Assembly (NCBI RefSeq): GCF_004104055.1
Contig: NZ_QOVJ01000001.1
Coordinates: 1,054,001-1,118,000, forward strand
Origin: Leeuwenhoekiella aestuarii
GTDB taxonomy: Bacteria; Bacteroidota; Bacteroidia; Flavobacteriales; Flavobacteriaceae
Direction: 5' to 3'
Length of the DNA: 64,000 bases
This document shows positions 50,381 through 60,457 of the stretch, one piece after another. How positions within the stretch are numbered: the stretch's first letter is position 1; each line of letters opens with the position of its first letter. The notes beneath the pieces were generated by a model that was not told the DNA's origin, searched no databases, and was given only the letters and a program-made list of their open reading frames with translations. Position numbers and translations under genes: made by a program.

Positions 50381-51364
50381 TTAGTTTTCGTCTGTTAGGA
50401 TGTCGCCGGTTACCGGTTCCGTTTCCAGAATGACTTCAACACCCGTAGAATCTTGTTGTACCTGAGCATCTTCTACCGGGGCATTTTCATCGATATAGAT
50501 TTCCCCTTCCGGTTCTTTGGCATCTGCAGGGTTGGTACCGTGCAGGCTCAATACATAACTGGCTACCTGCGCAATCTCGCTCGGTTTCAAATCGGTTTTC
50601 CAGGAAATCATCCCTTTACCGGCGCGGCCCCCTTCAGAAATGGTGTGAAACACGTTTTTAATACCACCACCCAGAATCCAATAGTCATCGGTCAGGTTTG
50701 GGCCTATTCCGCCAGCCCCACCTGCTTTATGACAGGCGATGCAATTGCCGGTGAAAATGGCTTCCCCTGCTTTAATATCTGATGCATCGGTAAGCAGTTC
50801 TACCGTATTGGCGTCAACCAAATCCTTGGCGGTTTTCTTATATTCTTCAAGATCGATTTTAGCCTGTGCTACCGCCTGCTCATACTCGTCTATCTGGTTG
50901 TAATCTTCAAAGACTTCAAAGCGCAGCAAATAGATCGCAGCAAACAGGATGGTAGCATAAAAGCCGTATACCCACCATGGTGGCAGGCGGTTGTCAAGCT
51001 CTTTAATGCCATCATAATTGTGATCGAGCAGGATTTCCCCTTCCTCTTCAACGGGTTTGGCTTTCCAAAGTTTGCCATAAAGGCCTTTGATCCAAACCTT
51101 GCGTTGTTCTTTTTTTACAGCGACCTCAGCCTGATACTGTGCCTGTGCTTCAGGTTTCAGGGTTTTAAAAAGAACTGCGCGTAAGCTTTCGATACAAATC
51201 TCAAAAGCGATGTACATAAAGACGAGCACCGCATAAATGGCCCAAAGCCAGTTTTGGGTGGTAAATACCGAAGCTTCATCTTCAGGGGTGCCTACGTAAT
51301 TGAGAAAGAGATAGGCAAACCCTGCAAATAGTAGAATACGTAATAAGGATGCGATACTTCTCAT
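50381..51364 (-). CDS. ccoP: cbb3-type oxidase subunit III CcoP, single-heme
   Basis: A 327-residue protein. Two N-terminal membrane segments and a charged stretch are followed by LPPWWVYGFYATILFAAIYL, the CcoP N-terminal signature, and one cytochrome c domain: CIACHKAGGAGGIGPNLTD (CxxCH near 207) with Met in KGMISWKTDL as sixth ligand. Most proteobacterial CcoP proteins have two heme c sites; here only one CxxCH is present. A Glu/Asp-rich tail closes the protein. It overlaps ccoQ by 4 nt. Confidence 0.93.
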   Translation of the reverse strand: MRSIASLLRILLFAGFAYLFLNYVGTPEDEASVFTTQNWLWAIYAVLVFMYIAFEICIESLRAVLFKTLKPEAQAQYQAEVAVKKEQRKVWIKGLYGKLWKAKPVEEEGEILLDHNYDGIKELDNRLPPWWVYGFYATILFAAIYLLRFEVFEDYNQIDEYEQAVAQAKIDLEEYKKTAKDLVDANTVELLTDASDIKAGEAIFTGNCIACHKAGGAGGIGPNLTDDYWILGGGIKNVFHTISEGGRAGKGMISWKTDLKPSEIAQVASYVLSLHGTNPADAKEPEGEIYIDENAPVEDAQVQQDSTGVEVILETEPVTGDILTDEN

Positions 51365-51549
51365 GGCTGGTTTGGTGTTTGAGGATCTTCAAGCGGAAGC
51401 GCACTCACTTCCTGTAAATACTTTTTCTTTGCTGTGATTACCCAGGCAAACAGGGCGACAAAAAAGACAAAGAAAATGAGCAGGGAGATGATGGGATAGA
51501 TGGCTACCCCGTCTATGTTCTCCAGATTTTGTTTGACAAATTTGAGCAT
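51361..51549 (-). CDS. ccoQ: CcoQ-like small cbb3 oxidase subunit
   Basis: A 62-residue protein with one membrane segment (about 19-40) and the CcoQ-type ending ITAKKKYLQEVSALPLEDP. It lies between ccoNO (2-nt gap) and ccoP (4-nt overlap). CcoQ stabilises the oxidase complex. Confidence 0.85.
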   Translation of the reverse strand: MLKFVKQNLENIDGVAIYPIISLLIFFVFFVALFAWVITAKKKYLQEVSALPLEDPQTPNQP

Positions 51550-51551
51550 GG

Positions 51552-53756
51552 TTATTCGGTTTTTGCGGTTGCGTTTTCGGCTCCGGTTTTAATTTTGATG
51601 TCGGTTCCCAGACGTTGCAGGTAGGCGATTAGCGCTACGATCTCGCGGTTGCGCATTTCGACAAAATCGGCTCCGTTTTGAGCAGCGGCCTTTTTATCGG
51701 CTTCGTATGTTTTAGCGAAATCAGGATCTGCATACAGGTTTTTTTCGATCTGTTCTCCCTGTTCGCTCATCCATTGCTGCGCGCGCTCGATGTCTGCCAC
51801 AGTATACGGCACGCCCAAGTTTTGCATAGCCTTCATTTTGTCTTCGGTTTTAGACTTGTCGAGTTCGTTGCGTATCAACCAACTGTAAGACGGCATAATG
51901 GAGCCTGCAGAAGTACTCTGCGGGTCATACATATGGTTGAGGTGCCAGTTGTCTGAATACTTTCCGCCTACGCGAAATAAATCAGGCCCGGTACGTTTAC
52001 TACCCCATAAGAAGGGATGATCGTAGACATACTCGCCAGACTTGGAGTACTCACCATAGCGTTCTACTTCACTACGGAACGGTCTGATCATCTGCGAGTG
52101 ACAGCCCACACAGCCTTCGCGGATGTAGAGGTCACGACCTTCAAGCTCCAGCGGAGTGTAGGGTTTTACCGTAGAAATCACGGGTACATAATCATCTACA
52201 ATCAAAGACGGAATGATCTGAACCATACCTCCAATAAGGATGGCGATGGTAGCGAAAATGGTAAGCTTTACCGGGCGACGCTCCAGCCAGGTGTGATACC
52301 CTTCTTTTGACGTACGCTTGCTGGTTACGGGTGTAAGCGGAGCAGCTTCGGCCAGTTCGTCGGTCACTTGGCTTCCGCTTCTTACGGTTTTGATGATGTT
52401 ATACAGCATCACAAAAGCACCGGCGATATACAACGAACCACCTATAGCCCGCATCCAGTACATCGGGATGATTTCGGTCAAGGTCTCCAGGAAGTTCCCG
52501 TAAGTAAGCGTTCCGTCAGGATTGAATTGTTTCCACATAGAAGCCTGAACAAAACCGGCTACATACATGGGCAGGGCGTACATGATGATTCCCAGAGTGC
52601 CTACCCAGAAGTGTACGTTTGCCAATTTGGTAGACCAGAGTTGTGTTTTAAACAGGCGCGGTACCAGCCAGTATACCATTCCAAAAGTGAGGAAGCCGTT
52701 CCAGGCTAAAGCACCTACGTGCACATGTGCAATGATCCAGTCGCTGAAGTGGGCAATGGCATTTACATTTTTAAGCGAAAGCATGGGGCCTTCAAAAGTG
52801 GCCATCCCGTAACCGGTAATGGCAACTACCATAAATTTTAAAACCGGATCGGTACGTACCTTATCCCAGGCGCCACGCAGGGTGAGCAAACCGTTGATCA
52901 TACCCCCCCAGGAGGGTGCGATAAGCATAACCGAAAAGGCAACCCCCAGGTTTTGTGCCCATCCGGGTAGTGCGGTATACAACAGGTGGTGTGGCCCGGC
53001 CCAGATGTAGATAAAAATGAGCGACCAGAAGTGCACGATAGACAAACGATAGGAATACACCGGTCTGTTTGCTGCTTTAGGTACAAAATAATACATCAGC
53101 CCCAGAAACGGAGTCGTGAGGAAAAAGGCAACGGCGTTATGCCCGTACCACCATTGTACCAGCGCATCCTGTACCCCGGCGTAAGCCGAATAACTTTTAA
53201 GTGCGCTAATGGGAATCTCAATACTGTTTACGATATGCAGCACGGCTACGGTTACAAAAGTGCCCAGGTAAAACCAGATGGCTACATACAGATGGCGTTG
53301 TCTGCGTTTAAGGATGGTACCGATGAGGTTGGCCCCAAAAGCCACCCATACCAGAGCGATCATAATATCTATAGGCCACTCCAGCTCAGCATATTCTTTG
53401 GAGGTGGTGTAGCCCAGCGGCAGGGTGATAGCTGCAGCGACAATAATCGCCTGCCAGCCCCAGAAATTGAAGCTGCTCAGCCAGTCTTTCCACATACGGG
53501 CTTTAAGCAGGCGCTGAGAAGAGTAGTATACCCCTGCAAAAATAGCGTTACCCACGAAGGCAAAGATCACGGCATTGGTGTGTAACGGACGCAGGCGGCC
53601 AAAACTCAGCCAGGAGATCCCGTCTGTGACGTTGGGGAATAAAAACATAAAGGCCAGCAGTAAGCCTACGCTCATCCCGATGAGCCCCCAAAACAGGGTG
53701 GCGATGATAAACTTTCTTACGATTTTGTTGTCGTAATAAAACTGTTCTGTTTGCAT
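51552..53756 (-). CDS. ccoN: Fused cbb3 oxidase subunits I and II (CcoN-CcoO)
   Basis: A 734-residue protein. Residues 1-~480 are CcoN, the twelve-helix heme-copper subunit with conserved His ligands ([37 protein letters not shown]). From about 505 it continues as CcoO: a membrane segment, [18 protein letters not shown] (one CxxCH, near 549) and [18 protein letters not shown]. Separate genes encode these in most Proteobacteria; the fusion is known in Bacteroidota. Terminal oxidase with high oxygen affinity. Confidence 0.95.
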   Translation of the reverse strand: MQTEQFYYDNKIVRKFIIATLFWGLIGMSVGLLLAFMFLFPNVTDGISWLSFGRLRPLHTNAVIFAFVGNAIFAGVYYSSQRLLKARMWKDWLSSFNFWGWQAIIVAAAITLPLGYTTSKEYAELEWPIDIMIALVWVAFGANLIGTILKRRQRHLYVAIWFYLGTFVTVAVLHIVNSIEIPISALKSYSAYAGVQDALVQWWYGHNAVAFFLTTPFLGLMYYFVPKAANRPVYSYRLSIVHFWSLIFIYIWAGPHHLLYTALPGWAQNLGVAFSVMLIAPSWGGMINGLLTLRGAWDKVRTDPVLKFMVVAITGYGMATFEGPMLSLKNVNAIAHFSDWIIAHVHVGALAWNGFLTFGMVYWLVPRLFKTQLWSTKLANVHFWVGTLGIIMYALPMYVAGFVQASMWKQFNPDGTLTYGNFLETLTEIIPMYWMRAIGGSLYIAGAFVMLYNIIKTVRSGSQVTDELAEAAPLTPVTSKRTSKEGYHTWLERRPVKLTIFATIAILIGGMVQIIPSLIVDDYVPVISTVKPYTPLELEGRDLYIREGCVGCHSQMIRPFRSEVERYGEYSKSGEYVYDHPFLWGSKRTGPDLFRVGGKYSDNWHLNHMYDPQSTSAGSIMPSYSWLIRNELDKSKTEDKMKAMQNLGVPYTVADIERAQQWMSEQGEQIEKNLYADPDFAKTYEADKKAAAQNGADFVEMRNREIVALIAYLQRLGTDIKIKTGAENATAKTE

Positions 53757-53758
53757 AA

Positions 53759-53974
53759 TTACTTCGATTTGCGATCTGAATGATTGGTACTGGATTGTTG
53801 AGGTGTTTTTGCCGAAGACTTTTTGGTTTTTACCAGTTCGTCTTCAAAAAGCATGCGCACCGAAGGGGTATAGGTGTCATCGTACTGCCCTTTGCGTACC
53901 GAAAAAATAAAGGCTGCAAAAAAGACTAACGCCACAACCACGCTTATCGCGAGAAGCATATAAATGATACTCAT
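53759..53974 (-). CDS. ccoS: CcoS, cbb3 oxidase assembly protein
   Basis: A 71-residue protein with one membrane segment ([19 protein letters not shown]) and [12 protein letters not shown] right after it, the CcoS signature. It is first in the cco operon, 2 nt before ccoNO. CcoS helps insert copper and heme into CcoN. A Crp/Fnr-type box lies 51 nt upstream. Confidence 0.9.
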   Translation of the reverse strand: MSIIYMLLAISVVVALVFFAAFIFSVRKGQYDDTYTPSVRMLFEDELVKTKKSSAKTPQQSSTNHSDRKSK

Positions 53975-54024
53975 ACCTACCTGAATTATGGTGTAAAATT
54001 ACCGGTGCAGTTTTCCTTAAAAGA

Positions 54025-54036
54025 TGACATAAATCA
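54025..54036. promoter_or_regulatory. Crp/Fnr-type box upstream of the cco operon
   Basis: On the minus strand it reads TGATTTATGTCA, matching TGAC-N4-GTCA with one change. Exactly 23 nt downstream is TAATTTTA, near TAnnTTTG. Box centre near -42, 51 nt before the ccoS ATG. Confidence 0.6.
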
Positions 54037-54052
54037 GCTTTTGAAATTCTTA

Positions 54053-56467
54053 TCATTTTTTTTCTACAGCCTGCAGTTTGCTTCCGTAATAGTGGGTGCA
54101 AAGTGTGGTAAAGGCTACGATACTTATGGAGCTCAAGGGCATCAAAATGGCGGCATAAACGGGTTTTAGGTTGCCGCTTACAGCCAGCGCGATGCCTACC
54201 ACATTGTAAAGCAGGGAAAAAGCAAAGCTCCATTTGATGATCTGCCGTCCCTTTTTGGCTAACCGGATAAAAGCCGGTAATTGCTCAAAACGGGAAGCAT
54301 CGAGAATACCGTCACAGGCCGGTGAAAAGACATTGACATTTTCAGAAATGGCGATACCCACATCGCTTTGTGCCAAAGCCCCACTGTCGTTTAGTCCGTC
54401 GCCCAGCATCATCACTTTTTTACCCTCTTGCTGCAGTTTTTTGATAAACTCGAGTTTGTCTTTGGGTTTTTGATCAAAATGCATGGCTACGGGCATCCCA
54501 AGCAATTGGTTCAATGGGTTTGCTTCGCGGTTATTATCTCCCGAAAGGATAATGAGTTCGGCATCGGGATTTAGGGCTTCAAAAACAGGTTTTAAAGCTT
54601 TACGATAGAGGCTTCGAAAGCTGTAATAGCCTTTATAGCCGTTTTCTGTGGCGATATGTACGCTGGTGTGAAGGTCAGCCGGTGGTTCTGCATCTGGTGA
54701 AAGTTGATTGACAAAAGCATACGAACCCACGCGTATCTGTTGCTTCTGCTTCGTACTGGTGATGCCCTGGCCGGGTTGCTCTTCAAAATGGTCTAAAGTC
54801 TGAATGTCATAGTCCTGCAACAAAGCATAAAGGCTTCTGCTTAACGGATGGTTTGATGCCCGAAGGGTACTGGTGAGCAGCGATTCTTCCCGTTCGGTAA
54901 GGCTCTGACCCGTATAGCGAATATGTTCTTTAGAAGCGGTGGTCAGGGTGCCGGTCTTATCAAAAACCAGGGTGTCGACCTCGGCAAGCTGCTCGAGAAC
55001 CCCCGCATCTTTTAAGTAGAATTTGTTTTTGCCGGTGATGCGTAAGAGGTTACCCAGCGTAAAGGGAGCAGACAGTGCCAGTGCGCAGGGACAGGCCACA
55101 ATAAGTACGGCCGTAAATACATTCAGTATTTTTGAAGGGTCTATAAACCACCAGCAAAGGGCGGCTGTTAGGGAAATGCTTAATATACCCAAAGTAAATT
55201 GTTTGCTTATTTTGGAAGTCAGTGATTGGAGCTCGTTTTGACGTTTTTTCTGGAACACTTCATTGCTCCACAGCTGGGTAAGATAGCTTTGTTCTACGGC
55301 TTTGGTCACGCGCAACTCGATGAGGCCTCCCTGTTGCATACCTCCCGCATACAGCATACTCCCGGCTTTTTTAGCAACAGGTTCTGCTTCCCCGGTTACA
55401 AAACTGTAATCGATAAGTCCGTGCCCGTTGATCAGGACTCCATCAACCGGAATGAGTTCGCCATTGCGTATAAGAATGTGGTCTTTGGGTTTGATCTGAT
55501 AAACAGGAATTTGCACTTCACGGCTGTTGTCATCCGGAGAAGCCGAAGCTTCAAGTTTAGTAATTGCTATGGGAAAATACGATTTGTAATCGCGTTCAAA
55601 GGAGAGGTAGGCGTAGGTTTTTTGCTGAAAGAATTTCCCCAGCAATAAGAAAAAAACCAGTCCCGCCAGACTGTCAAAAAAGCCGGTTCCTGTATTGGAA
55701 ATCACTTCATAGCAGGAGCGTATAAAAAGCACCAGAATACCCAGGGCGATGGGCACATCGATGTTGAGCATTCGTGCGCGTAGAGACCTCCAGGCAGACA
55801 ATAGATAATCATGGGCCGAGTAAAACACGACTGGAAGTGAAAACAGCAACATCAGGGCTCTAAAAACCGACTTATACTGATCCAGCCAAAATTCTTCTAC
55901 TTCAAAATATTCGGGGAAGGAGAGAAACATAATATTCCCAAAGGCAAAGCCGGCAACCCCCAGTTTGTAGAGGAGCGAGCGGTCTGTTTTGCGCTCTTTT
56001 TTATCAAAATCATCAAGTGAAATCACCGGTTCGTAACCCAGCATACACAAAAGTTCCACTACCTGTCTGAGACTTAAGGCATCGGCGTTGAAGGTGATCC
56101 TTACCGTTTTTTCGGGAAAATTGACCTGCGTATTGGTGATTTCGGGTCGCAGTTTGTTGAGGTTTTCAAGAACCCAGATGCACGAACTGCAATGAATAGC
56201 CGGAATGGTAAACGAGACGATTTGCGTAGCCTGTTCGTCAAAATCAAGCAGTTTGCTCTTGATTTCGGGGTTGTCGAGAAAATCAAATCTTCCCTTAATC
56301 TCCTTTGGAGAGGTGCCGGGATTAGCATCTAGATCATAGTAATACGACAGCTCATTATCTTGTAAAATATCATAAACTGTTTTGCAGCCGTTGCAACAAA
56401 ACGCCTTGCCTCGGTGTGGGAATATGCCGTTCGTACACGGGTCACCACAATGATAACACTTGCTCAT
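54053..56467 (-). CDS. ccoI: Copper-exporting/oxidase-assembly P1B-type ATPase (CcoI-like)
   Basis: An 804-residue protein. The N-terminal metal-binding region has CYHCGDPC and CNGCKTVYDIL, then a heavy-metal domain with HCSSCIWVLENL. Eight membrane segments follow, with the ion-site motif VACPCALALSAP (near 457), phosphorylation motif FDKTGTLT (near 500) and MLGDGLNDSGALAQSDVG. The HCSSC metal domain and the place beside ccoS/ccoNO match CcoI/FixI, which supplies copper for the oxidase. Divergent from the Crp/Fnr gene. Confidence 0.92.
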   Translation of the reverse strand: MSKCYHCGDPCTNGIFPHRGKAFCCNGCKTVYDILQDNELSYYYDLDANPGTSPKEIKGRFDFLDNPEIKSKLLDFDEQATQIVSFTIPAIHCSSCIWVLENLNKLRPEITNTQVNFPEKTVRITFNADALSLRQVVELLCMLGYEPVISLDDFDKKERKTDRSLLYKLGVAGFAFGNIMFLSFPEYFEVEEFWLDQYKSVFRALMLLFSLPVVFYSAHDYLLSAWRSLRARMLNIDVPIALGILVLFIRSCYEVISNTGTGFFDSLAGLVFFLLLGKFFQQKTYAYLSFERDYKSYFPIAITKLEASASPDDNSREVQIPVYQIKPKDHILIRNGELIPVDGVLINGHGLIDYSFVTGEAEPVAKKAGSMLYAGGMQQGGLIELRVTKAVEQSYLTQLWSNEVFQKKRQNELQSLTSKISKQFTLGILSISLTAALCWWFIDPSKILNVFTAVLIVACPCALALSAPFTLGNLLRITGKNKFYLKDAGVLEQLAEVDTLVFDKTGTLTTASKEHIRYTGQSLTEREESLLTSTLRASNHPLSRSLYALLQDYDIQTLDHFEEQPGQGITSTKQKQQIRVGSYAFVNQLSPDAEPPADLHTSVHIATENGYKGYYSFRSLYRKALKPVFEALNPDAELIILSGDNNREANPLNQLLGMPVAMHFDQKPKDKLEFIKKLQQEGKKVMMLGDGLNDSGALAQSDVGIAISENVNVFSPACDGILDASRFEQLPAFIRLAKKGRQIIKWSFAFSLLYNVVGIALAVSGNLKPVYAAILMPLSSISIVAFTTLCTHYYGSKLQAVEKK

Positions 56468-56527
56468 CTTACTCTAATTTGCTTAAATACCTGATGCAAA
56501 GGACTGAAAGCGGTATTGGATAAAAGA

Positions 56528-56539
56528 TGACTTTTGTCA
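56528..56539. promoter_or_regulatory. Crp/Fnr-type box between ccoI and its regulator
   Basis: TGACTTTTGTCA, the exact reverse complement of the box at 44945. On the ccoI side, 23 nt downstream is GTCCTTTG, keeping the TTTG of the -7 element. On the regulator side, TAATTTTG (56559-56566) lies only 19 nt away. Confidence 0.65.
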
Positions 56540-56570
56540 GTTGGCCAAAAAATTATGCTAATTTTGAAGT

Positions 56571-57275
56571 ATGGCAGAACACGAAGAATCCCGGTGTGAA
56601 AATTGTATTATCAGAGAGCTCAATTCACTTAAAGCACTTAAGAAAGAAGAGCTTAAGGCGATTTCTGATAGTAAGGTTTCGCGTAGCATAAAAAAAGGAG
56701 AAGCACTTTTTAAGGAAGGAGAGAAGCTTGGGGGTGTCTATTGTGTGCGGAATGGTGTTTCTAAACTGTCAAAAATAAGTGATAACGGTAAAGACCAGAT
56801 CGTAAAGATCGCTTCTAAAGGTGAAGTACTGGGACAACGTTCGATGATTTCTGAAGAAGGCACAAATTTAAGTGCTGTTGCGCTTAACGATATGGAGGTG
56901 TGTTTTATTCCTAAAGATCAAATTACAGGTCGTATTCAAGATAACCCCGCATTTACACAAGCTATTTTAAAGCATATGGCTCATGAGCTTAAAATCGCCG
57001 ATGACTTTATCGTGAATATGGCTCAGAAAACAGTCAATCAGCGTCTTGCTGAGGTACTCCTTTATCTGAGTACGACCTTTGGTACTGATGAGGAAGGTTA
57101 TTTAGTACTCATACTCTCCCGAGCAGATATCGCTGATGTAGTAGGTACTGCAACCGAATTGTGCATACGCACGCTGGCTAAATTTAAAAAGCAAGGTCTT
57201 ATAGAGACTAAAGGCAAACGAATCAAAATTTTAGATCAGTCTGGTCTGGAGAAGCTTAAAGATGGCTTTCAGTAA
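56571..57275 (+). CDS. Crp/Fnr family transcriptional regulator
   Basis: A 234-residue protein. A cyclic-nucleotide-like effector domain (20-130; IKKGEALFKEGEKLGGVYCV) is joined by a helix (TQAILKHMAHELKIADDFIVNMA) to a winged HTH (NQRLAEVLLYLSTTFG and then LSRADIADVVGTATELCIRTLAKF). The N-terminus has ESRCENCIIRELNSL, a CxxC like the Fe-S Cys of FNR, though only two Cys are there. It is divergent from ccoI with a TGAC-N4-GTCA box in the gap. The probable role is microaerobic control of cco, ccoI and hemN. Confidence 0.9.
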   Translation: MAEHEESRCENCIIRELNSLKALKKEELKAISDSKVSRSIKKGEALFKEGEKLGGVYCVRNGVSKLSKISDNGKDQIVKIASKGEVLGQRSMISEEGTNLSAVALNDMEVCFIPKDQITGRIQDNPAFTQAILKHMAHELKIADDFIVNMAQKTVNQRLAEVLLYLSTTFGTDEEGYLVLILSRADIADVVGTATELCIRTLAKFKKQGLIETKGKRIKILDQSGLEKLKDGFQ

Positions 57276-57277
57276 AG

Positions 57278-59209
57278 CTATTCGTTAACAGGAGCTATGC
57301 CTTCGGAGGTCATTTGCACACGTTTTAAACTTCCGTCTTCATTGTAAATCAACTTGTCAATACATACCGATCTGCTGTAGCTCCCACCATCTGTCTGAAT
57401 ACCACCGTTGTGGTAGATAAAATACCAGTCGTCTTCAAATTCAACAATGCTTTGATGGTTGGTATTGCTGTTTCCTGCTATTTCGTTTAGAATTCCACCG
57501 TAAGTATAAGGTCCATCTACCGCATCTGCCGTAGCGTAGGCAATTTTTTCGGGAAAACCGGTGGCGTAGGTTAAATAGTAGGTGCCGTCTTTTTCGTGAA
57601 CCCAGGGAGCTTCGGTAAAGTCAAGACCTTCAAAATCTATTTTTTTGATTTCGCCATCAATCTCGATCATGTTGTCTTTCAGCTTGGCGTAATAGCAAAC
57701 CCCGTTACCCCAAAAAATCCATGGCTGATCGTCTTTGTCTATAAAAATCGCAGGATCAATACAGGTCCACGCGTGGCTGGAAGCAAAACAATCTTCATTG
57801 GTCAAAAGCGGTTTCCCCAAAGCATCTTTATAAGGACCCTGTGGCTGATCGGCCACTGCAACGCCTATCCCGTTCCAGTTGGTGCTGATGTACCAGTAGT
57901 ATTTGCCGTTTCTTTTGGCTACGTGACCGGCATACGCATCACCACTGGTTGCCCAGGTGAAGTCGGTAATTTTTAAGGGAACCGGATGCTCGGTCCAGTT
58001 TTGCATATCGGTGGTTGAAAACACCAGCCAGTCTTTCATGTTATAACCCTTTTGTCCGCCCTCATAATCGTGACCGGTAAACAACCATAAGGTGTCATTT
58101 TCTACCAATGCCGCCGGGTCTGCAGTGTATTTGTGCGTAATTATAGGATTCCCTGTTGATTGGAAAGGAAAGGTTCCGTCGGCTTCGGTTAATAGCGCTT
58201 GAGGTACGCCGCCCCATGTTGCATTTAGGCGTTTGGCTTCTTCTTTGGTGATGCTGATAATACTGCCATGACGCGGGAAAAAGTCTTTGGTAAAGGATTC
58301 GGTTTCCGTAGTGAAATTGTACAAATCGGTACTGCGTTGAAACTCATAACGCCCGCTGGAATACAGGTCATACATCAAAATGTATTCATCGCTGTCGTTG
58401 AGTTTAAAGACCGAACTTCCTTCAACTGTGGTATTTTGATCGGCATACGCATCCAGATATTCAAAGCGTTCTTCATAGGGTCCTAAAAGCTTTTTACTCG
58501 TAGCCTGCTTGATTCCGTTTTTGATTTCTTTGCCGTTTTCATCTTTAGTATTTCCCTTATAAAACAAATGGTACAGACCGTCTTTATAGATAATATCGCC
58601 ATCTATAGCCCCGTCTTTTGCACTATAAAGCAGTTTTGGAGTAGACTCAAAAGCTGTAAAGTCTTTGTTGGCATAGGCTGCATAAAAGTCAAGCTTGAGA
58701 TTGTCGTAGGAGCGCACGGTAAAATAGACGAGGTATTTTTTCTTTTTGGTATCGTAAAAAGTCTGTGGAGCCCAAACCCATTTGTTATTTTTAAATTTTT
58801 CGGGGTAGGTTTCTTCGAGATTAATTGCGGAAGATTTCCAATTGATCAAATCATCAGAGTGCATTAAAACGATTCCCGGATTATAATCCCAGCCATTTTT
58901 ACGCGTGTACATATCGGTTGCTACCATATAGAAACCATCCTTTTTACCACCACGTAAAATATGCGGATCGCGAACCCCGCCGGTACTGGAAATTTCAGCA
59001 GAAGATACGATGGGTTTATTTCCGTTTAAGGCTTTCCAGTGTATGGCGTCATCACTTACGGCAAAGCGTATTTGCTCTTGTTTGTCTCCGTCACCCTTAC
59101 CCTCAAAATAGGCGAAAAGATAGCCGTCCATCTTTGGGTTTTGGCCAAACATAAGATTTAAGGAAAGGCTTAAAAAAAGTAATGCTGTGGTTGTTCTAAA
59201 GGTTTTCAT
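57278..59209 (-). CDS. Secreted protein with two GH43-type propellers
   Basis: A 643-residue protein. Signal peptide to about residue 22 (SLNLMFGQ). The first half (25-340) is a propeller with VRDPHILRGGKKDGFYMVAT and PGIVLMHSDDLINWKSS. The second half (350-640) is a full GH43 catalytic propeller: YTADPAALVENDTLWLFTGH (base Asp), CIDPAIFIDKDDQPWIFWGN and FTEAPWVHEKDGTYYLTYA (acid Glu). The first half is a paralogue of the 358-residue neighbour. Double-GH43 proteins act on arabinan or arabinoxylan, but the linkage is open. Converges with the Crp/Fnr gene. Confidence 0.87.
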   Translation of the reverse strand: MKTFRTTTALLFLSLSLNLMFGQNPKMDGYLFAYFEGKGDGDKQEQIRFAVSDDAIHWKALNGNKPIVSSAEISSTGGVRDPHILRGGKKDGFYMVATDMYTRKNGWDYNPGIVLMHSDDLINWKSSAINLEETYPEKFKNNKWVWAPQTFYDTKKKKYLVYFTVRSYDNLKLDFYAAYANKDFTAFESTPKLLYSAKDGAIDGDIIYKDGLYHLFYKGNTKDENGKEIKNGIKQATSKKLLGPYEERFEYLDAYADQNTTVEGSSVFKLNDSDEYILMYDLYSSGRYEFQRSTDLYNFTTETESFTKDFFPRHGSIISITKEEAKRLNATWGGVPQALLTEADGTFPFQSTGNPIITHKYTADPAALVENDTLWLFTGHDYEGGQKGYNMKDWLVFSTTDMQNWTEHPVPLKITDFTWATSGDAYAGHVAKRNGKYYWYISTNWNGIGVAVADQPQGPYKDALGKPLLTNEDCFASSHAWTCIDPAIFIDKDDQPWIFWGNGVCYYAKLKDNMIEIDGEIKKIDFEGLDFTEAPWVHEKDGTYYLTYATGFPEKIAYATADAVDGPYTYGGILNEIAGNSNTNHQSIVEFEDDWYFIYHNGGIQTDGGSYSRSVCIDKLIYNEDGSLKRVQMTSEGIAPVNE

Positions 59210-59220
59210 ATCTAATTCAG

Positions 59221-60297
59221 TTAGAATTTTAAATCCATTGAGTAGTGTGCGGCCAGTGCCTTGGCTTCTGTCTGGCTTAGTTGTATAACTGCGCCGTGTT
59301 TAGGCGAAGTGAAATTGGTTGTTTTCATCACGCCTTCGTTAAAATGTCCCAGATTTTTAAAGGTTTTAAAATCGGTAGTTTCTAAAAATCCAAAATTGTG
59401 CGGATTGATGCTGAAAATATCATACATCAAGACCCATTTATCTTCGCCGATGCGCTTCCACACATTGGGAGCTTCGCACGAACCCGGTTCCTGATCGATC
59501 CATTCTGCATCGTAGGCATAACCGCCATTGGCGCGATCTGAAAATGCCAGCTTAATCCCGCCGGGATTTTCCTGAGCGACGTAGGTCATCACATATCGAC
59601 CGTCTTCCAGTGGGGCGATGTCTGCATCCAAAACCTGCACTTCAGGATTGGGATAGGTAAATAGCAATTCGGGTTTGGTGATGATTTCCGTAAAGTCATC
59701 ATTGGTATAAGCGTAATACATTTTGGTAAGACCGTGGCCCAATCTCATCGTAAAATAAACCATCATTTTATCTGCTTTGGGATCGTAAATGGTCTGCGGA
59801 GCCCAGGCACAACCAATGTTTTTCAGTTCGGGGAAATGCTCGTCAAAAAGAAAATTGCTGTTCGTCCAGTTGATTAAATCATAGGATTTCATCAATACAA
59901 AGCCGCGGTTGTTGCCCCAGTCGTATTCGTCCTGTGGTCGCTCCCAGGTGGTCTCACGATAACCTTTTTGTTTAGCAAAAATATGCAGATCGGTCATCGC
60001 GACATAAAAAGCACCATCGGGACCGCGGGTGATGTGTGGGTCGCGTATTCCTTTTTGACTCGCAATGGTATCTCCGGCAACAACGGGTTTACCCGCATTT
60101 ACATCAGTAAACGTATAACCATCTGTACTTAAAGCCAGATGCAGACTGTGATCATCGTCTTTAAAGTAAGTCATCAGATAGGCACTCCTGCTCGACTCTG
60201 AGTCTTTAACGGCTTGGTTTTTAATGCTGTTGCAATTGGCTAAAAGAAGTGCTAAAACCGTTAGAGCAAAGAAATTATTTCTAAAAAGGAATACCAT
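59221..60297 (-). CDS. GH43-like propeller lipoprotein
   Basis: A 358-residue protein. Signal LALLLANC gives a lipobox with Cys22. The propeller has the same pattern as the N-terminal half of the 643-residue neighbour: IRDPHITRGPDGAFYVAMTD and NNRGFVLMKSYDLINWTNS, then APNVWKRIGEDKWVLMYD. Acidic residues of GH43 are partly kept (Asp in RDPH, Glu in CEAPNVW). The two genes are 11 nt apart and arose by duplication. Surface display suggests debranching of glycans at the outer membrane. Confidence 0.82.
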   Translation of the reverse strand: MVFLFRNNFFALTVLALLLANCNSIKNQAVKDSESSRSAYLMTYFKDDDHSLHLALSTDGYTFTDVNAGKPVVAGDTIASQKGIRDPHITRGPDGAFYVAMTDLHIFAKQKGYRETTWERPQDEYDWGNNRGFVLMKSYDLINWTNSNFLFDEHFPELKNIGCAWAPQTIYDPKADKMMVYFTMRLGHGLTKMYYAYTNDDFTEIITKPELLFTYPNPEVQVLDADIAPLEDGRYVMTYVAQENPGGIKLAFSDRANGGYAYDAEWIDQEPGSCEAPNVWKRIGEDKWVLMYDIFSINPHNFGFLETTDFKTFKNLGHFNEGVMKTTNFTSPKHGAVIQLSQTEAKALAAHYSMDLKF

Positions 60298-60457
60298 AAA
60301 TACGAAAGGTTAATAGGATTATTCAAAGCCTTATACTTTAAATAAATAATAAATGTAAATAAAACATTTATAACTAAAAAACCTATTTTATAAAGCAGCT
60401 GAAATATTTCAGATCAACGGTATGTATTTTATTGGAAAGGAAACCTGTTTGAGTTAA

